Positions 5,031-13,442 of a stretch of DNA of 14,440 nucleotides are shown here, in pieces. Numbering within the stretch: the stretch's first letter is position 1; every line of letters begins with the position of its first letter. The DNA is taken from positions 1 through 14,440 of the forward strand of contig CACZOS010000065.1 of NCBI GenBank assembly GCA_902782815.1, read 5' to 3'. A model generated the notes under the pieces. That model saw only the letters and a list, made by a program, of their open reading frames with translations. It was not told where the DNA came from and did no database searches. Origin of the DNA: an uncultured Lachnospiraceae bacterium (GTDB taxonomy: Bacteria > Bacillota > Clostridia > Lachnospirales > Lachnospiraceae). A program made the position numbers and the translations under genes.

Positions 5031-7460
5031 ATGTTAACACCGATATCATGGATAAAAGCTTATGTTCCTGATCTGGACTGCTCCGTTCAGGATTATGTTG
5101 ATAAGATGACTTTGTCCGGTTCTCATGTGGAGAATGCGGTATACCTGGATAAAAACCTGGAAAAGATCGTGGTCGGCCGGGTGGACAAGATCGAGAAGCA
5201 TCCCGATGCGGATAAGCTGGTGGTCTGCCAGGTCAACGTGGGAGAGGCCGAGGATGTGCAGATCGTCACCGGAGCTCCCAATGTATTTGAGGGAGCCCTG
5301 ATTCCTGTGGTTTTAGACGGCGGAAGAGTGGCCGGCGGCCATGACGGAAGCCCCAATCCCGAGGGTGGGATCAAGATCAAGAAAGGAAAACTTCGCGGTG
5401 TGCCATCCTACGGGATGATGTGCTCCATCGAGGAGCTGGGAAGCGACCGGAATTTCTATCCGGAAGCTCCCGAGGACGGCATCTACATTTTTGATAAAGC
5501 AAAAGGCGTTAAGCCCGGTGATGATGCTGTGGCTGCATTGGGTCTTCATGACGCTGTGGTGGAGTTTGAGATCACTTCCAACCGTGTGGATTGTTTCAGT
5601 ATGATCGGCATGGCCAGGGAAGCTGCCGCCACATTCAATAAACCCTTCTGTCCGCCTGAAGTTCCTGTCATCGGGAACAAGGAGGACGTGAACGATTTCA
5701 TTTCCGTCTCCATTGAGGATCCGGACCTCTGCAGACGTTTTACCGCCAGAGTAGTGAAAAACATCAAGATCGGCCCGTCCCCGGAATGGATGCAGAGAAG
5801 ACTGGCAGCCTGCGGGATCCGTCCCATCAACAATATCGTGGATATCACCAACTATGTCATGGAAGAGTATGGCCAGCCCATGCATGCTTACGATCTGGAG
5901 AAGATCCGCGGACGCAGGATCATCGTGAAACGCGCCCAGGATGGGGATACCTTTACCACCCTGGACGGACAGGTGAGGAATCTGGATCATGAGGTCATCA
6001 TGATCAATGACGGGGAAGGCCCGGTCGGCATCGGCGGAATCATGGGCGGGGAGAACTCCATGGTTACGGATGATATCAAAACCCTGCTGTTCGAGGCGGC
6101 CACATTTGACGGAACCAATATCCGCCTTTCCTCCAAGAGGATCGGCCTGAGGACCGACGCTTCCGGCAAGTTTGAAAAGGGTTTGGAACCCAGGTCTGCC
6201 CTGGAGGCTATCAACCGTGCCTGCCAGCTGGTGGAAGAGCTGGGTGCCGGAGAGGTTGTCGGCGGAGTTGTGGATGTCTGGCCGGAACCCACAGAAGATA
6301 TAACCCTGCCCTTTGAGCCGGAGAAGTACAACCGGCTGCTGGGAACAGATATGTCCGAGGAGGAAATGATCGGCTACCTGACTCCCCTGGAGATCGGTTA
6401 TGATCCGGAAACCCGGATGCTGAGCATCCCCTACTTCCGTCAGGATCTGCGTTGTTCTGCGGATATCGCGGAAGAGGTGGCCAGGTTCTTCGGCTATGAC
6501 AACATCCCCACAACCCTCCCCCACGGCGAGGCTACTGCCGGAAAGATTTCCTTCGCCGCCCGTATTGAGGGGGTTATCCGTGATGTGGCGGAGCAGAACG
6601 GTTTCTGCGGGGCCATGAGCTACTCCTTCGAGAGTCCCAAGGTATTTGATAAACTGAGACTTTCTCCGGATGATGTTCTGCGCCAGGCGGTGGTGATCTC
6701 CAATCCTCTGGGTGAGGATTACAGTATCATGAGGACCATCGAATTAAACGGTATCCTCACTTCCCTGGCAGGCAACTATAATCACAGAAATAAAAATGTC
6801 CGTCTCTATGAGATCGCCAATGTATATCTTCCCAAGGCGCTTCCCCTGACCGAACTTCCGGATGAGCGGAAACGTCTCGCCCTGGGTATGTACGGGGAGT
6901 GTGATTTCTTCCTCCTCAAAGGCGTTCTGGAAGAGATGTTCTTAAAGCTGGGCATCAGTGACAAAGTATCCTATGAACCCAGCAAGGATAAGCCCTTCCT
7001 GCATCCCGGCCGCCAGGCCATGATCTATGTGGGCGGGATCTGTGCCGGCTATCTGGGCCAGGTACATCCTGAAGTGAGCGACAATTACGGGATGAAAGGC
7101 GAAGCCTATGTTGCCGGTATCGATCTTCCGGTGATCACCCGCTTTGCCACCTTTGACCGCAGATATGTGGGTGTGGCAAAATACCCGGCTGTCAACCGTG
7201 ACCTTTCCCTGGTTATGAGCAAAGACATTTTTGTAGGTCAGGTGGAAAAGATCATGAGGGACAAGGGCGGTTCCCTTCTTGAAAGCATAACTCTCTTTGA
7301 TATTTATGAAGGCGCCCAGATCGGCAAGGGCTATAAATCCGTTGCCTACAGTCTGGTCTTCCGGTCGCCGGAACGCAGTCTTGAGGCCTCTGAGGTCAAC
7401 AAGATCCTGGAAAAGATCCTCAAGGAACTGGATAATTTAGGAGTGAAGATCAGATCGTGA
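5031..7460 (+). CDS. pheT: Phenylalanyl-tRNA synthetase beta subunit
   Basis: PheT is the large structural, tRNA-binding and editing subunit that assembles with PheS. At 809 residues it is full length for bacteria. Domains in order: an N-terminal EMAP-like tRNA-binding domain (about 40-160, with [15 protein letters not shown]), the B3/B4 editing domain (about 215-385, with [19 protein letters not shown]), the B5 DNA-binding-like domain (about 410-490, ending [12 protein letters not shown]), a catalytically inactive synthetase-like core (about 500-700), and a C-terminal ferredoxin-fold anticodon-binding domain (about 715-808, starting [12 protein letters not shown]). AAGGAGG lies 10 nt before the ATG and overlaps the pheS stop codon. 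The last base of its TGA is the first base of the queA ATG. Confidence 0.98.
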   Translation: MLTPISWIKAYVPDLDCSVQDYVDKMTLSGSHVENAVYLDKNLEKIVVGRVDKIEKHPDADKLVVCQVNVGEAEDVQIVTGAPNVFEGALIPVVLDGGRVAGGHDGSPNPEGGIKIKKGKLRGVPSYGMMCSIEELGSDRNFYPEAPEDGIYIFDKAKGVKPGDDAVAALGLHDAVVEFEITSNRVDCFSMIGMAREAAATFNKPFCPPEVPVIGNKEDVNDFISVSIEDPDLCRRFTARVVKNIKIGPSPEWMQRRLAACGIRPINNIVDITNYVMEEYGQPMHAYDLEKIRGRRIIVKRAQDGDTFTTLDGQVRNLDHEVIMINDGEGPVGIGGIMGGENSMVTDDIKTLLFEAATFDGTNIRLSSKRIGLRTDASGKFEKGLEPRSALEAINRACQLVEELGAGEVVGGVVDVWPEPTEDITLPFEPEKYNRLLGTDMSEEEMIGYLTPLEIGYDPETRMLSIPYFRQDLRCSADIAEEVARFFGYDNIPTTLPHGEATAGKISFAARIEGVIRDVAEQNGFCGAMSYSFESPKVFDKLRLSPDDVLRQAVVISNPLGEDYSIMRTIELNGILTSLAGNYNHRNKNVRLYEIANVYLPKALPLTELPDERKRLALGMYGECDFFLLKGVLEEMFLKLGISDKVSYEPSKDKPFLHPGRQAMIYVGGICAGYLGQVHPEVSDNYGMKGEAYVAGIDLPVITRFATFDRRYVGVAKYPAVNRDLSLVMSKDIFVGQVEKIMRDKGGSLLESITLFDIYEGAQIGKGYKSVAYSLVFRSPERSLEASEVNKILEKILKELDNLGVKIRS

Positions 7461-8512
7461 TGAAAACCAGTGATTTTTATTTTGATCTGCCCCAGGAACT
7501 GATCGCCCAGGATCCTCTGGAAGACCGTTCTTCTTCCCGCCTCCTTGTCCTTGACCGGGAGACGGGAGAGATCAGACACAGGGTTTTCCGGGATATCCTA
7601 AGCTATCTTAAGAAGGGTGACTGTCTGGTGATCAATGATACCAAGGTTATCCCTGCCAGACTCATGGGTACCAAGAAGGATACCGGTGCAGGGATTGAAA
7701 TCCTCCTTTTGAAACGCAGAGAGAATGATATCTGGGAGACCCTGGTAAGACCCGGAAAGAAATGCAGGCCCGGAGCCAGGGTGGTTTTCGGAAACGGGGA
7801 TCTGGAGGCTGAAGTGCTGGAGGTTCTGCCGGACGGCAACCGTCTGGTACAGTTTGCCTACCAGGGGATATTTGAGGAAGTTCTGGACCGGCTGGGCCAG
7901 ATGCCGCTTCCTCCTTACATCACCCATCCTTTGAAGGACAGGAACCGTTATCAGACAGTGTATGCCAGATATGAAGGCTCTGCTGCAGCCCCCACCGCCG
8001 GACTCCATTTTACGGAGGAACTGCTTGAGCAGATCCGGGCCATGGGGGTGGAGATCGCCCGGGTGACTCTGCATGTGGGCCTGGGGACTTTCCGCCCGGT
8101 GAAGGTGGAAAATGTTCTGGATCATCATATGCATTCCGAATACTATCAGGTTACCCGGGAGGCTGCGGACCTGATAAACTCCGCTAAAAAGGCGGGAGGC
8201 CGGATCATTTCCGTTGGGACAACCTCCACCAGGACCCTGGAATCCGTCGCCCTTGAGGACGGAACCGTACAGGCCGGAAGCGGGAATACCGAGATTTTTA
8301 TCTATCCGGGCTACCGTTTTAAGGCCATCGACGGGCTGATCACCAATTTTCATCTCCCTGAATCCACCCTTTTGATGCTGGTATCCGCTTTGGCCGGGAG
8401 GGATCACATCCTCAAGGCCTATGAGGAGGCAGTGAAGGAGAGATACCGTTTCTTCTCCTTCGGGGATGCCATGTTTATTACCGACGACCTCATGGAGGCC
8501 GGGGCAGAATAG
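7460..8512 (+). CDS. queA: tRNA preQ1(34) S-adenosylmethionine ribosyltransferase-isomerase
   Basis: QueA transfers and isomerises the ribosyl group of S-adenosylmethionine onto preQ1 at tRNA position 34, forming epoxyqueuosine. The protein has 350 residues, normal for the family. Signature blocks: [17 protein letters not shown] at the N-terminus, [10 protein letters not shown] (59-68), [10 protein letters not shown] (175-184), [10 protein letters not shown] and a C-terminal [18 protein letters not shown] block. The start was placed at the ATG at 7460, which shares its A with the pheT stop (TGATG); a GTG directly before would only add one Met. The nearest AGGAG is about 16 nt upstream, too far for an ordinary site, so translation is probably coupled to pheT termination. 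The rest of the queuosine pathway is not in the window. Confidence 0.97.
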   Translation: MKTSDFYFDLPQELIAQDPLEDRSSSRLLVLDRETGEIRHRVFRDILSYLKKGDCLVINDTKVIPARLMGTKKDTGAGIEILLLKRRENDIWETLVRPGKKCRPGARVVFGNGDLEAEVLEVLPDGNRLVQFAYQGIFEEVLDRLGQMPLPPYITHPLKDRNRYQTVYARYEGSAAAPTAGLHFTEELLEQIRAMGVEIARVTLHVGLGTFRPVKVENVLDHHMHSEYYQVTREAADLINSAKKAGGRIISVGTTSTRTLESVALEDGTVQAGSGNTEIFIYPGYRFKAIDGLITNFHLPESTLLMLVSALAGRDHILKAYEEAVKERYRFFSFGDAMFITDDLMEAGAE

Positions 8513-8521
8513 AGAAAAGCA

Positions 8522-9907
8522 ATGCGTAAATCAAAGGTCAGACCAAAAAGAATAAATATTTCACCCGCCGCTTTTATCCTTCTGGGATTCGGACTGGCCA
8601 TTCTTGTGGGATCCCTGATCCTGACCCTTCCCTTCTGTTCTGCGGAAGGGACATTTACCCCTTATATCGATGCCCTTTTTACCGCTACCACCTCCGTCTG
8701 TGTCACCGGCCTGGTGACCGTCAGCACGGCTTATCACTGGAGTATTTTCGGCCAGGTGGTCATTCTCCTGCTGATCCAGCTGGGAGGCATGGGTGTGGTG
8801 GCTGTTCTTATTCTCTTTCTGCTGGTCCTGCGCAAGAGGATCGGCATGAAGAGCCGGATTCTTATCCAACAGTCCTACAGCCTGGATACCATGAAAGGGG
8901 TAGTGTGGTTTCTGATCCGGATCATCCGGGGAATGATCATTGTTGAACTGGTCGGTTTTATCTGTTATCTTCCGGTATTCTGCCGTCAGTTTGGTCCCGC
9001 AGGCATATGGAAATCCCTTTTTCTGTCCGTATCCGCCTTCTGCAATGCAGGTATGGACATTCTGGGAGACGTCAGTCTGGCCCCTTATGCGGGCAATTAC
9101 TGGATAAACGGAGTGACCATGGCTCTGATCGTTCTGGGCGGTCTGGGATTCATGGTATGGTGGGAGGTTCTGGACCTGATCAAAAAATGGTTCAGGAGCA
9201 GAAATAATCCGGATAACCCTGTGGTCCTGAGGATGTCTCTTCATGCCAAGATCGTTCTGAGTTCCACATGTGTACTTATCCTTTCAGGCATGCTGGTAAC
9301 TCTGCTCACCGACTACCATAATCCCCTGACTTTGGGGAAGATGGATTTTTCCCGTAAATGTCTGGCAGCTCTTTTCCAGTCAGTGACCACCAGGACTGCA
9401 GGTTTTTATACTATCCCTCAGACCGGGCTTTCCGATTCCGCGTCCCTGGCAAGTATGGTCCTCATGTTCATCGGCGGGTCTCCGGGCGGAACCGCAGGAG
9501 GGATCAAGACCATGACGGCGGTCATCCTTCTGGCAGCGATCCTGTCAGAGACAGAAGGCCGGGAGGAGGTCGTCCTTTTCAAAAGGGCCATATCCTCCGA
9601 ATACGTGAGAAAGGCTCTGACAATCGTGGGATTCAGCTTCTGTATATGGCTCTTTTTCACGTTCCTTCTTTGTGGAGTGGAGGGAAAGGATTTCATGCAG
9701 CTGTCCTATGAGACGGTATCCGCCATCGGAACCGTGGGCCTGAGTAAGGATGTAACTCCTATGCTCAGCTCCGCGGGCAAGCTGATCATCATCTGTCTCA
9801 TGTACGCCGGCAGGGTGGGACCGGTGACTTTCGCGGCAGCCTTCCTTACCAGAGACAAGAAGGATATGATGGTTCATTATGCGGATGAAAATGTATTTCT
9901 GGGATAA
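8522..9907 (+). CDS. ktrB: TrkH/KtrB-type potassium uptake channel subunit
   Basis: This membrane protein (461 residues) belongs to the Trk/Ktr/HKT superfamily, which moves K+ (often with Na+ coupling) through four membrane-pore-membrane repeats. The four selectivity-filter segments are visible: TTSVCVTGL (56-64), SAFCNAGMD (171-179), TTRTAGFYT (289-297) and SAIGTVGLS (410-418). Each keeps its key filter glycine. The glycine-rich gating loop IGGSPGGTAGGIKT (317-330) is typical of KtrB/TrkH. The N-terminus is short and basic, as in KtrB. It starts 9 nt after queA with a weak ribosome binding site (GAGA at about 8513-8516), so translation is probably coupled. The next gene encodes its RCK regulator. 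KtrB and TrkH are hard to separate by eye; KtrB is favoured by the small single-RCK-pair partner. Confidence 0.92.
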   Translation: MRKSKVRPKRINISPAAFILLGFGLAILVGSLILTLPFCSAEGTFTPYIDALFTATTSVCVTGLVTVSTAYHWSIFGQVVILLLIQLGGMGVVAVLILFLLVLRKRIGMKSRILIQQSYSLDTMKGVVWFLIRIIRGMIIVELVGFICYLPVFCRQFGPAGIWKSLFLSVSAFCNAGMDILGDVSLAPYAGNYWINGVTMALIVLGGLGFMVWWEVLDLIKKWFRSRNNPDNPVVLRMSLHAKIVLSSTCVLILSGMLVTLLTDYHNPLTLGKMDFSRKCLAALFQSVTTRTAGFYTIPQTGLSDSASLASMVLMFIGGSPGGTAGGIKTMTAVILLAAILSETEGREEVVLFKRAISSEYVRKALTIVGFSFCIWLFFTFLLCGVEGKDFMQLSYETVSAIGTVGLSKDVTPMLSSAGKLIIICLMYAGRVGPVTFAAAFLTRDKKDMMVHYADENVFLG

Positions 9908-9952
9908 TTTCCGGGAAAGAGATAATAGATTATAGAAAAAACAGATCAAAAT

Positions 9953-9966
9953 CCGGCGCAAGCCGG
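9953..9966 (+). other. GNRA-capped hairpin between ktrB and ktrA
   Basis: In the 85-nt gap between the two potassium genes CCGGC (9953-9957) and GCCGG (9962-9966) enclose a GCAA tetraloop. It is preceded by an A-rich stretch and followed by GGAGG-type ribosome binding sequence, not a T-run, so it is not a terminator. It may stabilise the mRNA 5' to ktrA or tune its translation. Confidence 0.4.
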
Positions 9967-9992
9967 CCGGAGGATCGGATGGAGGAACAGAT

Positions 9993-10652
9993 ATGGCCAG
10001 AGTGAAGAGCTATGCGGTGATCGGGATGGGAGGTTTCGGCACAAGTGTCGCCAGGAACCTTGCCCAGGAAGGGATGGAAGTGATGATCATTGACATCCAT
10101 AAAGACAAGATCAATGCTATCTCCTCGGAGGTGACCCATGCACTGCAGTTGGATGCCACCAATGAAATCGCCATGAAGAATATCGGACTGGAAAACATGG
10201 ATGGAGTCATCATTGCCATTGGAGAAAAACTGGAAGTCAGTGTAATGGCAACCATCATATGCAAGGAGATCGGTGTGCCTCTGGTAATCGTGAAGACAGA
10301 GACAGGCCTCCAGAAGAAGATCCTGGAAAAGGTGGGAGCCGATCAGGTTATCCTGCCGGAAACGGAAAGCGGTTATCGGCTGGCAAAGAATATCACCGGG
10401 AATTTTATCGATTTCTTTAATCTGTCCAATCAGATGAGCATAGCGGAGATGTCGGTGAGACCGGAATGGCTGGGCAAGTCATTAAAGGAACTCAATCTCC
10501 GTTCCAGATACCATATCAATATCCTCTCTGTCCAGCAGGCAGGAGAGGATATTCCGGATGGATTCCCGGATCCCGATGAACCCTTCCGTGAGGGGGATAT
10601 CGTGATCATTGCGGGAAAAAACGAAGATATTCAGAAGATAAATGATCACTGA
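9993..10652 (+). CDS. ktrA: TrkA/KtrA-type RCK potassium regulator
   Basis: KtrA forms a cytosolic octameric ring that gates the KtrB channel in response to ATP/ADP, and in many Bacillota to c-di-AMP. The 219 residues contain one RCK_N Rossmann domain (1-130) and one RCK_C domain (about 136-219), the KtrA size; classical TrkA carries two copies. The nucleotide-binding GxGxxG is GMGGFG at 11-16, with Asp34 closing the second strand. The C-terminal domain has the LGKSLKELNLRSRYHINIL segment that matches the region used for c-di-AMP binding in characterised KtrA proteins. GGAGGA lies 6 nt before the ATG. The gene ends in a 7-bp convergent overlap with the acetyltransferase gene. c-di-AMP control is an inference from family. 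Confidence 0.93.
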   Translation: MARVKSYAVIGMGGFGTSVARNLAQEGMEVMIIDIHKDKINAISSEVTHALQLDATNEIAMKNIGLENMDGVIIAIGEKLEVSVMATIICKEIGVPLVIVKTETGLQKKILEKVGADQVILPETESGYRLAKNITGNFIDFFNLSNQMSIAEMSVRPEWLGKSLKELNLRSRYHINILSVQQAGEDIPDGFPDPDEPFREGDIVIIAGKNEDIQKINDH

Positions 10653-11545
10653 CCGGCAGGCAGTTTTCCTCCTGCGGACAGGGCTGTCTTCAGAGAGGCT
10701 TTGTTGGAGGCCGGAATCCTGGCCACAATATCATAAAGATCAAGATCCCTGCGGGCATAGCTGATCAGCCCGCGGATCCATTCCCCGGCGTACCCTTTTC
10801 GGCGTGCGCTTTTTTTTGTGACATAACCGATTTCCACTTCATGTTCCTGCTGCTTATCTGCGGCAGGGATTTTCCTTTTCTCTGCAGGGGGTGAATCCGG
10901 GCAGAAACTGACCTCCAGGATTTTTTCTCCGACTCTTTCCCCGCTTCCTTCCTCAGTCCGGAAAAAGCCGGCAAGACCCAGAAATTCCCCGGTTTCTTTC
11001 CGGAAGGCAGCATAGATCCCGTAGCCGTAGAAGGGATACTGGTAACGGATATAAGCAGCCAGAAAGACTTCCGGAGCCTCCTCCCCCTCACGGAAGAATT
11101 TTGTCGTGGAGTCTTCCTGCTCCGCATCAAGATCCAGAAGAAGAGGAAGATCCCGCAAGGTGAATTCCCTGAGCAGACAGCGGTCTGTAGTCAGAATGAC
11201 AATAGGAATCCCGTAGTGACGGTGATGTACTTCCAGAAGATATTCATAGGAGAGGGCCCGGGGAGAAAGGACCAGCCAGGGACTTCCCATAAGGTCTTCA
11301 TTGCCGTTGTTTTTGTGGGAGAAGGCAATGACCGGCAGACCGGAAGATTTCCAGAAGGCAATTCTCTCTTCAGTATCCGTCATGATTACGATATTCCCGG
11401 AATTCTCAGGCAGAATCTTTCCGTATTCTGTCTTCTTGTCCATTTCCCGTAAGAGAATCTTATCTTTTGCAATAGAACGGATTATGTTATAATCAATAGA
11501 TGTGAATTTTGTTTTTTGCAGATCGAGCAATAGAGTAATCATCAT
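10646..11545 (-). CDS. GNAT acetyltransferase with N-terminal HAD-like domain
   Basis: The C-terminal half (about 130-299) is a GNAT N-acetyltransferase: it opens with the typical TTDRCLLREFTLRDLPLLLDL strand-helix and carries the acetyl-CoA loop ARRKGYAGEWI and a terminal ARIPASNKASLKTALSAGG block (the usual VxxxNxxSxxxxxKxGF region). Before it lies a domain of about 100 residues (IVIMTDTEERIAFWKSSGLPVIAF...SYEYLLEVHHRHYG) that looks like the small Rossmann/HAD-like module fused to GNAT in many Lachnospiraceae. The acceptor substrate is unknown. The frame is open to 11797, but that would overlap mltG and give non-family sequence. The ATG at 11545 was chosen (299 residues; CAGGGA about 9 nt upstream, promoter at 11580-11608). 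ATG 11554 or 11443 are possible alternatives. Its end overlaps the ktrA end by 7 bp. Confidence 0.78.
   Translation of the reverse strand: MMITLLLDLQKTKFTSIDYNIIRSIAKDKILLREMDKKTEYGKILPENSGNIVIMTDTEERIAFWKSSGLPVIAFSHKNNGNEDLMGSPWLVLSPRALSYEYLLEVHHRHYGIPIVILTTDRCLLREFTLRDLPLLLDLDAEQEDSTTKFFREGEEAPEVFLAAYIRYQYPFYGYGIYAAFRKETGEFLGLAGFFRTEEGSGERVGEKILEVSFCPDSPPAEKRKIPAADKQQEHEVEIGYVTKKSARRKGYAGEWIRGLISYARRDLDLYDIVARIPASNKASLKTALSAGGKLPAGQ
11465..11493 (+). promoter_or_regulatory. Candidate promoter of mltG inside the GNAT gene
   Basis: A perfect TATAAT (11488-11493) is preceded by TGT, forming an extended -10, with a weak -35 TTTTGC (11465-11470) at 17 nt. Initiation near 11500 would give mltG a leader of about 120 nt. 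The promoter is within the start of the oppositely oriented acetyltransferase coding region. Confidence 0.6.
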
Positions 11546-11579
11546 TTGCAGCATTCCCTGTATCTTGTTTTCTAAAATA

Positions 11580-11608
11580 ATTAGACCAGTTTTTCCGGGG
11601 ATTGTAAA
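11580..11608 (-). promoter_or_regulatory. Candidate promoter of the GNAT gene
   Basis: On the minus strand TTTACA (11608-11603) and TCTAAT (11585-11580) are 17 nt apart, with initiation expected near 11573. The -35 box lies within 15 nt of the mltG start codon, so the two divergent transcripts would overlap by roughly 70 nt. Confidence 0.5.
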
Positions 11609-11619
11609 GGGAGGATACC

Positions 11620-12765
11620 ATGAAAAAAAGACAAGGGACCAAGAAAAAGAAGTCTCCGGCAAAACGCTTTCTGACCTTGCTGGGGGCAGCGGTGGTAATC
11701 GTCCTCTTTGTGGCCTGTCTGATCTTTTTCCGGGAATATGGCAGAAAGACAAAGGACGGCAAACCGGTGACGCTTGAAGTGGCCGAAGGCACCTCAACCA
11801 GAGAACTCGTGGATCTTCTCATGGAAAAGGGACTGATCCGCTTTAGACTTCCCTTTTACCTGAAGCTCTACCAGTCGGGACAGAAGGGAAAACTGCGCTA
11901 CGGAAGCTATGAGTTAAATGACGGTATGAGCCTGGATGAGCTGATCCGGGCCCTTTCCAAAGGAACGGAAGGGGAAAGACTGGTCCTTACCGTACCTGAG
12001 GGTTATTCCGTGGAGCAGATCGGAGCCAGGCTGGAGAAGGAAGGGATCATGACCGCGGGTGAATTCTGCGGTGCGGTCAGAAACGCTGCAGCCGGTTTCA
12101 GCCGGGGAGGGGATCTCCCTGAGGAAGATTCCGTATATTTCCAGCTTCAGGGCTACCTGTTTCCGGATACCTACTATCTGGATGAAGATATGTCTGCGGA
12201 AGACCTGGTGGCCATGATGCTGGAGGAGTTTGATAATAAATTTGACGAAGACTGCAGGAAAAGAGCGGAAGAACTGGGCATGTCCGTAAACGAAGTGCTG
12301 ATCCGAGCTTCCCTGGTGGAAAAGGAGACAGATCTTCCGGAAGAATTCCCCACCATTGCCGGGGTAATCAACAACCGTCTGGAGCAGAAGATGAAACTCC
12401 AGTTTGATTCCACCGTGGTCTATGGGATGACGGAAGGCCAATATGGGGTGGATCGTGTCCTTTACTCCCATCTTGACGATGACTCGGCCTACAACACCTA
12501 CAAGATTAAAGGACTTCCTCCCGGACCCATCTGCAACCCGGGCATGGATGCCATAAAGGCTGTCCTTTATCCGGAGGAGCATAAGTACCTGTATTTTATG
12601 ATGGATACCGAGAAAAATGACGGCTCCAATCTCTTTTTCGAGACCTATGAGGAGCATAAGGAGGCCTACTCCACCATGACCCATGGGGAGGAGACCGGTA
12701 CTGCCGAAGAAAGAAACACCCGGGATAAGAAATCCGATGACAAAGAAAAGAAAGACCAGGAGTAA
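11620..12765 (+). CDS. mltG: Endolytic murein transglycosylase MltG
   Basis: MltG is a membrane-anchored lytic transglycosylase that cleaves nascent glycan strands and sets their length. The 381 residues show a basic cytoplasmic tail (1-16), one transmembrane helix (about 17-37) and an extracytoplasmic YceG-like region. The N-terminal LysM-like part includes VPEGYSVEQIGARL. The catalytic block reads ASLVEKET with the probable catalytic Glu234 (equivalent to E. coli Glu218), followed by FPTIAGVINNRL, FDSTVVYG and the YNTYKIKGLPPGPICNPG motif. The C-terminal 25 residues form a charged, low-complexity tail rich in Lys, Asp and Glu, not part of the enzyme fold. GGGAGG lies 5 nt before the ATG. 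The HAD gene follows after 6 nt. No missing catalytic residues were seen. Confidence 0.95.
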   Translation: MKKRQGTKKKKSPAKRFLTLLGAAVVIVLFVACLIFFREYGRKTKDGKPVTLEVAEGTSTRELVDLLMEKGLIRFRLPFYLKLYQSGQKGKLRYGSYELNDGMSLDELIRALSKGTEGERLVLTVPEGYSVEQIGARLEKEGIMTAGEFCGAVRNAAAGFSRGGDLPEEDSVYFQLQGYLFPDTYYLDEDMSAEDLVAMMLEEFDNKFDEDCRKRAEELGMSVNEVLIRASLVEKETDLPEEFPTIAGVINNRLEQKMKLQFDSTVVYGMTEGQYGVDRVLYSHLDDDSAYNTYKIKGLPPGPICNPGMDAIKAVLYPEEHKYLYFMMDTEKNDGSNLFFETYEEHKEAYSTMTHGEETGTAEERNTRDKKSDDKEKKDQE

Positions 12766-12771
12766 CGGATT

Positions 12772-13413
12772 ATGAAACTGATGATATTTGATATGGACGG
12801 CCTGATGTTCGATACGGAAGCTTTGGGTTTCCGTGCCTATGAAGAGTGCGGGAAAGAAAGAGGCCTCGCTACCGACTTTCCCTTTTATCTGAAGCTGATC
12901 GGTCTGGATGAAAGAGATACCTGCAAGGCCTACCGGCAGCGTTACGGGGAGAACTTTGACGCTGAAGCTTTCTATGCAGCCGTGGGGCAACGGATCAATG
13001 ACATTGCGGACAAGGAGGGCATTCCCATAAAACCGGGCCTGTTGCCTTTGCTGGATGTCCTTGATCAGAAAGGGATACGGAAGATCATTGCCAGCAGCAG
13101 CAACGCAGACAGTATACAGAAATACCTGGACCGGTGCAGGCTTGGGGGAAGATTTGACGGAACCATCTCATCCCAGGAAGTAAAGAGGGGAAAGCCCTTT
13201 CCGGAAATCTTTCTGGAGGGCTGCCGTAAGATGGGAGTGGATCCGGAGGATGCCCTGGTGCTGGAGGATTCTCCCGCAGGGATCGAAGCCGCTTTTTCCG
13301 GGAATATCCCGGTGATCGCTATCCCTGACCTCAGGGAGATTCCCCCGGAGATCCGGGATAAGTGTCTTTTTGTGGGAGAAACACTGGCGGATGTGATTCC
13401 CTTCCTTCCGTAA
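12772..13413 (+). CDS. HAD-superfamily phosphatase (beta-phosphoglucomutase-like)
   Basis: A 213-residue cytoplasmic HAD subfamily IA hydrolase. Motif I is DMDG with Asp7 (nucleophile) and Asp9; motif II is ASSSN (Ser108-110); motif III includes Lys141 in GKPFPE; motif IV is LEDSPAGIEAA with Glu165 and Asp166. A helical cap domain occupies about 16-85. Relatives include beta-phosphoglucomutases and broad-range sugar-phosphate or nucleotide phosphatases; phosphatase activity is more likely here, but the substrate cannot be told. Its AGGAG (12758-12762) sits inside the end of mltG, 9 nt before the ATG, so the two are co-transcribed and perhaps translationally coupled. The methyltransferase gene begins 29 nt downstream with its own ribosome binding site. 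Confidence 0.92.
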   Translation: MKLMIFDMDGLMFDTEALGFRAYEECGKERGLATDFPFYLKLIGLDERDTCKAYRQRYGENFDAEAFYAAVGQRINDIADKEGIPIKPGLLPLLDVLDQKGIRKIIASSSNADSIQKYLDRCRLGGRFDGTISSQEVKRGKPFPEIFLEGCRKMGVDPEDALVLEDSPAGIEAAFSGNIPVIAIPDLREIPPEIRDKCLFVGETLADVIPFLP

Positions 13414-13442
13414 AACCAGGAAGAATAAGCGAGGAAAATGCC

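Noticed and set aside
5313..6524. A 403-codon open frame on the minus strand inside pheT
   Set aside because: It is antisense to a highly conserved pheT reading frame, has His/Asp/Gly-rich composition typical of reverse-frame translation, no ribosome binding site and no recognisable domain.
9908..9992. c-di-AMP (ydaO-type) riboswitch in front of ktrA
   Set aside because: Ktr genes are often controlled this way, but the 85-nt gap is too short and contains only one GNRA hairpin and no ydaO core motifs.
11546..11797. N-terminal extension of the GNAT protein by 84 residues
   Set aside because: It would run through the mltG start, mltG ribosome binding site and the predicted GNAT promoter, and its Pro/Arg/Ser-rich sequence looks like antisense translation.
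11914..12990. A 358-codon minus-strand frame across mltG and the HAD gene
   Set aside because: It covers two well-conserved plus-strand genes including their junction, and shows no domain or initiation signal.
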